NCBI GenBank assembly: GCA_945867445.1
Contig: CAMBID010000018.1
Coordinates: forward strand, 1 to 9,018
DNA length: 9,018 nt
From: an uncultured Clostridia bacterium
GTDB lineage: Bacteria; Bacillota; Clostridia; Oscillospirales; Oscillospiraceae
Direction: 5' to 3'
The notes under the pieces were generated by a model. That model was not told where the DNA came from. It saw nothing but the letters and a program-made list of their open reading frames with translations, and did no database searches. The position numbers and the translations under genes are program-made. Positions 1 through 6,083 of this stretch are shown piece after piece. How positions within the stretch are numbered: position 1 is the first letter of the stretch; each line of letters starts with the position of its first letter.

Positions 1-171
1 AGCGCGTCCGGTTTTGATAAGACGGGCGTGCATCCCGCACGCCGCCAGTGCGCGGAGCGCACGGGATTTCAAAGGAAAGGGCTTCATTGGAAATCAGGGT
101 CGGCGCTCCCGGGCCGGGAAGAGGAGCCATTCGGAAAACCGTGAGCCGGCGCAGGACAGGAAATCTCAAAA
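1..171. other. Left-edge non-coding stretch with two hairpins
   Basis: No credible reading frame is visible here on either strand. Two adjacent short inverted repeats can be read directly: a 7-bp stem at 25-31/37-43 with a 5-base loop, and a 6-bp stem at 48-53/57-62 with a 3-base loop. Neither is followed by a T-run, so they are not canonical terminators. They may be the 3' untranslated end of a gene to the left of the window, or part of an intergenic repeat. The base composition is GC-rich until about 160, where the AT-rich island with the Rex-like sites begins. Confidence 0.4.
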
Positions 172-189
172 ATGATAATTTTTTAACAA
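172..189. promoter_or_regulatory. Candidate Rex operator A (distal pair)
   Basis: The sequence reads ATGATAA-TTTT-TTAACAA. The right half is a perfect match to the clostridial Rex half-site TTAACAA, and the left half matches TTGTTAA at 5 of 7 positions with the expected 4-base spacer. Rex is the NADH/NAD+-sensing repressor of fermentation genes, with adhE a classic target in Firmicutes. The site is about 535 bases from the adhE start, so it would have to act on a distal promoter. Confidence 0.45.
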
Positions 190-190
190 T

Positions 191-220
191 TTGGGATTGA
201 AAAGGAGACTATTATATGAT
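191..220 (+). promoter_or_regulatory. Candidate distal adhE promoter
   Basis: A -35-like TTGGGA (191-196) is followed after 18 bases by a -10-like TATGAT (215-220). The -10 overlaps operator B (216-233), the arrangement expected for repression by Rex. A transcript from here would start near 227 and carry a leader of about 500 bases before adhE. The -35 match is modest, so this is a candidate only. Confidence 0.3.
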
Positions 221-230
221 ATTTATTTAA
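216..230 (+). other. Possible four-codon mini-ORF with good RBS
   Basis: AAAGGAG (about 201-207) lies 8 bases before an ATG at 216, which opens a frame Met-Ile-Phe-Ile-stop. It could be a leader peptide or a remnant of a lost gene start. However, the same bases form the candidate -10 and operator B, so if the local promoter is used the ATG would lie upstream of the transcript start. Translation would then need an earlier promoter. Confidence 0.12.
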
Positions 231-233
231 CAA
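216..233. promoter_or_regulatory. Candidate Rex operator B (distal pair)
   Basis: ATGATAT-TTAT-TTAACAA. The right half is again a perfect TTAACAA and the left half matches TTGTTAA at 4 of 7. It lies 44 bases (about four helical turns) from operator A, on the same DNA face. Its left half overlaps the -10-like TATGAT at 215-220. Confidence 0.45.
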
Positions 234-478
234 AGACGGGGCGCAGGCACACGGGCTCTCCTCACCGGGATCTCCCTGCCAGCCGGCGGCAGGGAAGACC
301 GTCCCGGCAACATCCACCCAAGGAACGCTCCGTCCCCTAGCAGAACAGAGCGCTCCGGCAGGTACCGGGCCGCTCCGGACGGCATCCGTTTTCTGGCGGA
401 AACGCAGGAAAGGAGCCCTTTTTCTGGAAAATTCAACAGGAAGGAGCTTACCATTTTCTTCTTAATTCTGTCAGAATA
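234..478. other. GC-rich non-coding block between the two operator pairs
   Basis: I see no convincing gene here. A minus-strand frame crosses it, but it has no recognisable domain and a poor ribosome site. An 8-bp stem with a 7-base loop lies at 273-280/288-295 without a following T-run. Two purine-rich SD-like stretches (around 411-417 and 439-446) have no ATG at suitable distance. A 6-bp inverted repeat with a single central base (465-477, ATTCTG-T-CAGAAT) abuts operator D. The block is either leader RNA of a distal adhE transcript or plain spacer. Confidence 0.4.
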
Positions 479-496
479 TTGCAAAAAATTTCACAA
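479..496. promoter_or_regulatory. Candidate Rex operator D (proximal pair)
   Basis: TTGCAAA-AAAT-TTCACAA. The right half is a perfect TTCACAA, the half-site of the widely conserved Rex motif TTGTGAA-N4-TTCACAA, and the left half matches at 5 of 7. It lies in an AT-rich island about 230 bases before adhE, 33 bases (about three helical turns) from operator C. Confidence 0.5.
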
Positions 497-511
497 TTTT
501 TTCATATAGTT

Positions 512-529
512 ATGATATTAACTTAACGA
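512..529. promoter_or_regulatory. Candidate Rex operator C (proximal pair)
   Basis: ATGATAT-TAAC-TTAACGA. Its left half is identical to that of operator B and its right half differs from TTAACAA by one base. A -10-like TATGAT (511-516) overlaps it, as at operator B; the best -35-like bases are around 489-495 (TTTCACA), giving a 15-16 base spacer. If this is the main adhE promoter, the leader is about 200 bases. Confidence 0.45.
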
Positions 530-606
530 TTCTGGTCAACCTGCACAATATTTTGCGTGCAAACTTTTGCGCAGTGACGAAAAGGTTGTGAAGCAAATGA
601 CGATGC

Positions 607-636
607 TTGACTTTTGCCCGGAGGAGAGCTTACGAT
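607..636 (+). promoter_or_regulatory. Candidate operator-independent adhE promoter
   Basis: TTGACT (607-612, 5 of 6 to the -35 consensus) and TACGAT (631-636, 4 of 6 to the -10) are separated by 18 bases. A transcript would start near 644 and give an 80-base leader containing a small hairpin (651-656/663-668). It lies outside the Rex-like sites, so it could provide a basal level of adhE expression. This is seen in sequence only. Confidence 0.3.
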
Positions 637-723
637 GGGACCACAAGGTTGGAAGCACACCCGCTTCCACCGTGTTGAGATCCCCGGAAGGTTTTCAAAA
701 TCACATGAAATTGGGAGGCACCT

Positions 724-3477
724 ATGGCAAAGAAGTTCGACAAAGTTACTTCCCTCGAGTCTCTGGAAGCCAAGCTGGCAGAGATGCGGGAAGCCCAGGC
801 CATCTACAGCAAGTTCACCCAGGAGCAGGTCGATGAGATCTGCAAGCAGGCCGCCATGGCCGCCGACAAGGCCCGTATCCCCCTGGCCAAGATGGCCAAC
901 GCCGAGACCGGCATGGGCGTCGTCGAGGATAAGGTCATCAAGAACAACTATGCCGCCGAGCATATCTACAACTACTTCCGCAACATGAAGACCTGCGGCG
1001 TCATCTCCGAGGATAAGGCCTTCGGCACCAAGCGCATCGCCGAGCCTGTGGGCATTGTGGGCGCCGTCACCCCCACCACCAACCCCACCTCTACCGCCAT
1101 TTTCAAGATTCTGATCTGCCTGAAGACCCGCAACGCGATCCTGCTCTCCCCCCATCCCACCGCCAAGAAGTGCACCATCGAGGCTGCCCGCATCATGCGG
1201 GAGGCCGCCGAGAAGGCCGGCCTGCCCGAGAACATCATCTGCTGGATGGACGAGAGCTCCATCGAGATGACCCAGATGATGATGCACGAGGTGGACCTCA
1301 TCATGGCCACCGGCGGCGCCGGCATGGTGAAGGCCGCGTACTCCTCCGGTACCCCCGCCATCGGCGTCGGCCCCGGCAACTGCAACGTTATCTTCGACGA
1401 TACCTGCGACATCGACCACGCCGTCGCTTCCACCATCCACTCCAAGACCTTCGATAACGGCATGATCTGCGCTGCCGAGCAGCACGTCACCGTTCTGGAC
1501 AGCATCTATGACCAGGTCAAGAAGAAGTTCCAGGAGAGCCGCTGCTACTTCCTGACCAAGGAAGAGGCCGCCAAGGTCGGCGAGGTCTTCTTCAACCCCG
1601 CAACCCACGGCGTCAAGGCCACCGCCGTCGGCCGCCCCGCCACCAAGCTGGCCGAGATGGCCGGCATCAAGGTTCCCGCCGACACCAAGGTCCTCATCGC
1701 CGAGACCGACGATACCTCCCACGACAACGCCTGGGCCAACGAGAAGCTCTGCCCCGTTCTGGGCATGTACCACGCCAAGGATTTCCCCGAGGCCATGGAC
1801 ATCTGCTACAAGCTGGTCACTGAGGGCGGCGCCGGTCACTCCGCCGCCATGTACGTCAACCCCAACGAGCGGGAGAAGATCAACGCCTTCGGTCTCCGCA
1901 TGAAGGCCGGCCGCGTCATCATCAACATGCCCACCACCTTCGGCGGCCTGGGCGATCTCTACAACTTCGATACGCCTCCCTCCCTGACCCTCGGGCCCGG
2001 CACCTTCGGCGGCAGCTCCTTCATGGGCCAGACCAACGTCATGCAGCTGCTGAACATCAAGACTGTTGCGGAACGGAGAGAGAATATGCTGTGGCTGAGA
2101 CTGCCGGAAAAGGTTTACTTCAAGAAGGGCTGCACTCCCGTTGCCCTGAAGGAACTCCGTGACGAGTACCACTGCAAGCGCGCCTTCATCGTCACCGACG
2201 CTACCCTCTTCGAGCTGGGCATGTGCGACAACGCCATCAAGCAGCTGGAGGAGATGGGCATTGCCACCAGTGCCTTCTACAATATCCGGGTCGATCCCCA
2301 GATCCAGGACGCCATGAAGGGCATGGTTGCTCTGAACAATTTCAAGCCCGACGTCATCATCGCCATCGGCGGCGGCTCCGCCATCGACACCGCCAAGATT
2401 ATGTGGCTGATGTACGAGCATCCCGAGGAGAACTTCCTGGATCTGGCCACCGTCTTCATCGATATCCGGAAGCGTGTCTACAAGTTCCCCAAGATGGGCA
2501 TCAAGTCCAAGCTGGTCTGCATCCCCACCACCGCCGGTACCGGCTCCGAGGTCACTCCCTTCACCATCATCTCCGACGCCAACACCGGCGCCAAGTGGCC
2601 CCTGGCGGACTACGAGCTGCTGCCCACCATGGCAATCGTGGACGCCGACTACATGATGAACCTGCCTCCCAAGGCTACCCAGGCCTCCGGTTACGACGTG
2701 CTGACCCATGCGGTTGAGGCGTACGTCTCCGTCTTCGCCAGCGACTACACCAACGGCTTCGCCCTGACCGCCATCAAGAATGTCTTCCAGTATCTTCCCC
2801 GCGCTTACAAGTACGGCGCCAAGGACGAGGAAGCCCGCATCAAGATGGCCGACGCCTCCTGCCTGGCCGGTATCGCCTTTGCCAACGCCATGCTGGGCGT
2901 GAACCACTCCCTGGCTCACAAGCTGGGCGGATGGCATCACATCCCCCACGGCACCGCCAACGCGCTGCTCTTCACTGAGATCTGCAAGTACAACGCCCAG
3001 CGCTATCCCACCAAGATGGGTATGTTCTCCCAGTACAAGTATCCCCAGGCCTTTGAGCGCTACGTCGAGATCGGCGAGTACCTGGGTCTGAAGGGCAAGA
3101 CCGACGAGGAGACCTTCAACAACTTCATCAAGGCCGCTGAGGATCTGAAGGCCGCCATCGACATCCCTGCCAGCATCCACGACTACGGCATCGACGAGGC
3201 CAAGTTCATGGCAGGCCTCGACGAGATGAGCGAGAACGCCTTCAACGATGAGTGCACCGGCGGCAACCCCGTCTATCCCCTCATCTCCGAGATCCGCGAG
3301 CTGTACCTGCGCGCCTACTGGGGCGACAAGTACGAGGAGAAGGTCAAGAAGGGCATCCCCTCCGCTAAGCCCGAGATGTACTCCAACCCCTTCGGCTCCG
3401 ATTACGAGGTCCATATGGACACCGTGCAGCTGCCCCAGCCCGCCGCTGCCGAGCCCAAGGCCGCCAAGAAGAAGTAA
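724..3477 (+). CDS. adhE: Bifunctional acetaldehyde-CoA/alcohol dehydrogenase AdhE
   Basis: This cytosolic enzyme reduces acetyl-CoA to acetaldehyde and then to ethanol, using two NADH, and so disposes of fermentative reducing power. At 917 residues it is slightly longer than the roughly 870-890 usual for the family. Residues 1 to about 445 are the aldehyde dehydrogenase domain, with the catalytic cysteine C249 in GMICAAEQ. Residues about 455-880 are the iron-dependent alcohol dehydrogenase, with the NAD-binding GGGS at 549-552 and the metal ligands D658, H662, H728 and H742 all present. AdhE normally assembles into spirosome filaments. The start is supported by GGGAGG (713-718) five bases before the ATG. 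The tail is rich in Ala, Pro and Lys. Codons are almost all C/G-ending, as in highly expressed genes, except in the interdomain linker (2059-2115). Four Rex-like sites lie upstream, and a strong terminator makes the gene monocistronic at its 3' end. Confidence 0.97.
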   Translation: MAKKFDKVTSLESLEAKLAEMREAQAIYSKFTQEQVDEICKQAAMAADKARIPLAKMANAETGMGVVEDKVIKNNYAAEHIYNYFRNMKTCGVISEDKAFGTKRIAEPVGIVGAVTPTTNPTSTAIFKILICLKTRNAILLSPHPTAKKCTIEAARIMREAAEKAGLPENIICWMDESSIEMTQMMMHEVDLIMATGGAGMVKAAYSSGTPAIGVGPGNCNVIFDDTCDIDHAVASTIHSKTFDNGMICAAEQHVTVLDSIYDQVKKKFQESRCYFLTKEEAAKVGEVFFNPATHGVKATAVGRPATKLAEMAGIKVPADTKVLIAETDDTSHDNAWANEKLCPVLGMYHAKDFPEAMDICYKLVTEGGAGHSAAMYVNPNEREKINAFGLRMKAGRVIINMPTTFGGLGDLYNFDTPPSLTLGPGTFGGSSFMGQTNVMQLLNIKTVAERRENMLWLRLPEKVYFKKGCTPVALKELRDEYHCKRAFIVTDATLFELGMCDNAIKQLEEMGIATSAFYNIRVDPQIQDAMKGMVALNNFKPDVIIAIGGGSAIDTAKIMWLMYEHPEENFLDLATVFIDIRKRVYKFPKMGIKSKLVCIPTTAGTGSEVTPFTIISDANTGAKWPLADYELLPTMAIVDADYMMNLPPKATQASGYDVLTHAVEAYVSVFASDYTNGFALTAIKNVFQYLPRAYKYGAKDEEARIKMADASCLAGIAFANAMLGVNHSLAHKLGGWHHIPHGTANALLFTEICKYNAQRYPTKMGMFSQYKYPQAFERYVEIGEYLGLKGKTDEETFNNFIKAAEDLKAAIDIPASIHDYGIDEAKFMAGLDEMSENAFNDECTGGNPVYPLISEIRELYLRAYWGDKYEEKVKKGIPSAKPEMYSNPFGSDYEVHMDTVQLPQPAAAEPKAAKKK

Positions 3478-3484
3478 TTTCACA

Positions 3485-3513
3485 TTGCATTCAGCGTATG
3501 TCCGCTGTATAAT
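3485..3513 (+). promoter_or_regulatory. Promoter-like TTGCAT-17-TATAAT between adhE and its terminator
   Basis: A perfect -10 hexamer TATAAT (3508-3513) lies 17 bases after TTGCAT (3485-3490), which matches the -35 consensus in only its first three bases. The -10 sits in the 9-base loop of a 6-bp inverted repeat (3501-3506/3516-3521). A start near 3520 would place the terminator hairpin at the very 5' end of the transcript, so a moxR transcript from here would have to escape it. It may be a chance match. Confidence 0.3.
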
Positions 3514-3524
3514 GTAGCGGATGG

Positions 3525-3557
3525 GACCGGCGGCAGGTTTCTGCCGCCGGTCTTTTT
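3525..3557 (+). terminator. Intrinsic terminator of adhE
   Basis: A perfect 12-bp GC-rich stem (3525-3536 with 3541-3552) with a GTTT loop is followed at once by TTTTT (3553-3557). It starts 47 bases after the adhE stop codon and separates adhE from the moxR operon. Confidence 0.93.
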
Positions 3558-3570
3558 CCCCCAAACGCTG

Positions 3571-3586
3571 CCCCTGCCGGCAGGGG
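3571..3586. repeat. 16-base perfect palindrome upstream of moxR
   Basis: CCCCTGCCGGCAGGGG is a perfect palindrome lying between the adhE terminator and the moxR ribosome-binding site. It could be a dimeric-protein operator or a small hairpin (6-bp stem, 4-base loop) in the moxR leader. No regulator can be named from the sequence. Confidence 0.35.
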
Positions 3587-3618
3587 AGATCCATATCTTC
3601 AACAAAAGAGGTGTCACT

Positions 3619-4431
3619 ATGAGAGAAGAGTTCCGCGGCAGCCAGGACTACGTCGCCAGCGAAGAGCTGCTCCAGGCCGCCAATATCGCCATCGCCCTGC
3701 AAAAGCCCCTGCTCATCAAGGGCGAGCCCGGCACCGGCAAGACCGTGCTGGCCCAGGCCATCGCCACCGCCATGGGCAAGCCCCTGACCATCTGGAACAT
3801 CAAGTCCACCACCAAGGCCCAGGACGGCCTCTATGTCTATGACGTGGTGCAGCGCCTGTATGACAGCCAGTTCGGCGGCCAGGGCGTGGACGATATCAAG
3901 AAGTATGTGAAGCTGGGCAAGCTGGGCGAGGCCTTCTCCAGCGAGGAGCAGGTGGTCCTGCTCATCGACGAGATCGACAAGGCCGACCTGGAGTTCCCCA
4001 ACGACCTTCTCTGGGAGCTAGACCGGATGGAGTTCTATATCCCCGAGACCGGCGAGACCGTCAAGGCCAAGCACCGCCCCATCGTCATCATCACTTCCAA
4101 CGCCGAGAAGGAGCTGCCGGACGCCTTCCTGCGCCGCTGCATCTTCCACTATATCGCCTTCCCGGATCAGGAGCTCATGGCGGAGATCATCCGCGTCCAC
4201 TATCCTGACATCGAGGATACCCTGCTCCGGCAGACCCTCCGGGCCTTTTACTGGCTGCGGGATCTCAGCGGCATCCAGAAAAAGCCAAGCACCAGCGAGG
4301 TCCTGGACTGGATCCAGGCCCTGCAGCTCTCCGGCATCGATCCCCAGCGCATCGCCGATGAGATCCCCTACGCCGGTGTCCTGCTGAAGAAGAACGAGGA
4401 CCTGGACGTGCTCCGCCGGGCAAAGGGGTAA
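3619..4431 (+). CDS. MoxR-family AAA+ ATPase
   Basis: MoxR ATPases are cytosolic hexameric chaperones that use ATP to mature or activate enzyme complexes, often with metal cofactors, working with a VWA-domain partner. Visible motifs in the 270 residues are Walker A GEPGTGKT (35-42), Walker B VVLLIDEID (112-120), a sensor-1 Asn in ITSNAEKELP (N161) and a paired arginine R172-R173 in the arginine-finger region. The C-terminal lid is short, so the protein is at the small end of the family. GAGGTG (3608-3613) lies five bases before the ATG, supporting the start. The stop is four bases from the next ATG, so the two genes form an operon of the CoxD/CoxE or RavA/ViaA kind. The client is unknown. The neighbour adhE is an obvious but unproven candidate, since a terminator lies between them. 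Confidence 0.9.
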   Translation: MREEFRGSQDYVASEELLQAANIAIALQKPLLIKGEPGTGKTVLAQAIATAMGKPLTIWNIKSTTKAQDGLYVYDVVQRLYDSQFGGQGVDDIKKYVKLGKLGEAFSSEEQVVLLIDEIDKADLEFPNDLLWELDRMEFYIPETGETVKAKHRPIVIITSNAEKELPDAFLRRCIFHYIAFPDQELMAEIIRVHYPDIEDTLLRQTLRAFYWLRDLSGIQKKPSTSEVLDWIQALQLSGIDPQRIADEIPYAGVLLKKNEDLDVLRRAKG

Positions 4432-4435
4432 GCCG

Positions 4436-5623
4436 ATGTTTCTGACCTTCTTTTATCTGCTGCGCGCCAGCGGGATCAATGTCTCCCTCGGCGAGTGGCT
4501 GACGCTGATGGAAGGTCTGCGGATGGACCTGCATGACTCCACGCTCTCAGGCTTCTATACCCTCTGCCGCTCCGTGCTGCTGCACAGCGAGGCGGATTTC
4601 GACCGCTTTGACCAGGTGTTTCTGGAGTTCTTCAAGGACGTGAAGCACGTGGACGAGGTCCCGCCGGAGATGCTGAAGTGGCTGGAGCACCCGGAGCTGG
4701 ACCTCGTGGAGCTGGAGCGTCTCTCGGAGATCACAGGCCTCAGCGTGGAGGAGATCGAGCGTATGTTTGCCGAGCGCCTCCGGGGCCAGGATGCCGAGCA
4801 CAACGGCGGCCGCAAATGGGTGGGAACCGAGGGCTACACCCCCTTCGGACACCGGGGCAAGCAACTGGGCGGCATCCGGGTGGGCGGAAAGTCCAGTTAC
4901 CACTCCGCCTACCGGGTGGCCGGCGAGCGGAAGTACCGGGACTGGCGCAAGGACAACACCATCGACTCCCGCCAGTTCCAGATGGCCTTCCGCAGCCTCC
5001 GGCAGCTCTCCTCCAACTCCGATGAGCCCAAGACCGAGCTGGATATTGACGCCACCATCCGCAAGACCTGCGACAATGCGGGAAACCTCTCCATCGAGTT
5101 CACCCGTCCCCGGAAGAACGCCCTGAAGCTGATGCTCCTTATGGACTCCGGCGGCTCCATGGACTACTACCGGGAGCTCTGCAGTCTTCTTTTCCAGTCC
5201 GTCAGCAAGGCGGGCCGCTTCAAGGACCTGAAGGTGTACTACTTCCACAATTCCCCCGGCAAGCGCCTCTATCTGGACCCCACCCTGGACTGGCGGAACT
5301 CCGTCCTCACCGAGTGGGTAATGAACAACATCCCCTCGGACTACAAGGTCATCATCGTGGGGGATGCCTCCATGTCCATGCAGGAACTGCTGCCCAGCTA
5401 TAACTGGTGGAAGAGCGACGTGCCGGAGAACTCCGGCCTTGCCCTGCTGCTGGAGCTCAAGCGCCGCTACCCCCATATCATCTGGTTCCATCCCCAGCCC
5501 CGTCCGGCCTACTCCAGCTACTGGACTCAGACCTTCGAGCTGCTGGAGAAGTACTTCGATATGTACCAGCTCTCCATCGACGGTATGACAAAGGGCATGA
5601 AGAAGCTGATGGTAAGAAGATAA
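4436..5623 (+). CDS. CoxE-like VWA-domain protein
   Basis: This 395-residue protein belongs to the group of soluble VWA proteins that pair with MoxR ATPases, where the VWA domain probably binds the client or bridges it to the ATPase. An N-terminal, mostly helical half (about 1-230) precedes a VWA domain (about 230-395). The metal-site loop reads LLMDSGGSMD at D237-D243. This is D-x-G-x-S instead of the textbook D-x-S-x-S MIDAS motif, though S241 is kept. I recall GGSMD in CoxE-type proteins, so this may be normal for the family. A later acidic strand end, IIVGDAS, fits a VWA core. There is no signal peptide or membrane segment. The start follows the moxR stop by four bases, with AAAGGGG (4422-4428) inside the moxR 3' end as ribosome site, implying translational coupling. 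No T-run terminator follows. Confidence 0.85.
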   Translation: MFLTFFYLLRASGINVSLGEWLTLMEGLRMDLHDSTLSGFYTLCRSVLLHSEADFDRFDQVFLEFFKDVKHVDEVPPEMLKWLEHPELDLVELERLSEITGLSVEEIERMFAERLRGQDAEHNGGRKWVGTEGYTPFGHRGKQLGGIRVGGKSSYHSAYRVAGERKYRDWRKDNTIDSRQFQMAFRSLRQLSSNSDEPKTELDIDATIRKTCDNAGNLSIEFTRPRKNALKLMLLMDSGGSMDYYRELCSLLFQSVSKAGRFKDLKVYYFHNSPGKRLYLDPTLDWRNSVLTEWVMNNIPSDYKVIIVGDASMSMQELLPSYNWWKSDVPENSGLALLLELKRRYPHIIWFHPQPRPAYSSYWTQTFELLEKYFDMYQLSIDGMTKGMKKLMVRR

Positions 5624-5663
5624 GTTTCACTGCAATGTGGAGCATTTCAGCGCGGGTAGCCCT

Positions 5664-5690
5664 GAGCCGCCGCCTCCTGGGCGGCGGCTC
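5664..5690. terminator. Strong hairpin after the VWA gene, without T-run
   Basis: An 11-bp perfect stem (5664-5674/5680-5690) with a 5-base loop lies 40 bases after the stop codon at 5621-5623. It lacks a following T-tract, so it is not a canonical intrinsic terminator. It may protect the mRNA 3' end or may be the left edge of the hairpin-rich element. Confidence 0.35.
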
Positions 5691-5692
5691 TC

Positions 5693-6067
5693 ACCGCCCG
5701 CAGGCGGGGCCCTGGGAATGATTGCCCCAAAGCAAGGGTGGAGAATTCTCTCCCTTTGCGGCAGAATACCCACCGTAACGCGTACGGCACAAAGCCGTAT
5801 GCCTTGAAAACGCTGGTTTTCCAGGCGGATTGACTTTGTTCCGGCGCAAGGTTTCGGGGACCCTTGGTTAACAAGGGGAAAGATACCGGAAACCCTTGCG
5901 CCTTCCGCTGGCGCGCCGCGGCGCACCAGTGGAAATAGGCATTGCAGCAATGCCTGAATGCAAGCGAAAGGGGGGAAACAGCCCTTTTGCCCGCATTGCG
6001 CGGCAGCAGCCGCACGTATGAACCGCGAAGCGGTTGATGAAGCATACCATCGCGGGGCAGCCCCGCG
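5693..6067. repeat. Dense hairpin array, probable repeated intergenic element
   Basis: No believable gene occupies the gap between the VWA gene and pepD. It contains successive inverted repeats: 5734-5756 (stem around a GAATTC centre), 5780-5802 (9 bp, loop ACAAA), 5807-5820 (5 bp), 5843-5902 (long imperfect outer stem enclosing a second stem 5861-5866/5872-5877), 5905-5932 (about 12 bp with one mismatch), 5937-5955 (near-perfect palindrome), 5957-5997 (two nested stems), 6000-6013, 6021-6035 (6 bp, GAA loop) and 6051-6067 (7 bp, CAG loop). The last ends two bases before the pepD ribosome site. The density and modular look suggest an intergenic repeat family or a structured RNA. Frames crossing it on the minus strand look like translations of repeat DNA. 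Confidence 0.45.
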
Positions 6068-6083
6068 GAAAGGAAGGATCTCT

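Noticed and set aside
227..484. Minus-strand frame of 85 codons upstream of adhE
   Set aside because: No recognisable domain, weak ribosome site, and it overlaps the operator islands at both ends.
625..680. Possible T-box leader because of TGGGACCACA (636-645)
   Set aside because: No specifier stem, no terminator/antiterminator pair with a T-run, and adhE is not a T-box target.
614..988. Plus-strand frame with a good SD (620-627) and ATG at 635 running into adhE
   Set aside because: The protein is unlike any family and two thirds of it is adhE read out of frame. At most a regulatory upstream start.
523..3702. Minus-strand open frame of 1059 codons antisense to adhE
   Set aside because: It arises because adhE avoids the codons that would make stops in this phase. 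The translation is low-complexity (Gly, Val, Leu, Asp, His repeats) with no domain, and adhE is certain.
5958..6083. Upstream in-frame start for pepD at 5958
   Set aside because: It would add 42 residues coded by hairpin DNA. The ATG at 6084 has a good SD and gives the family length.
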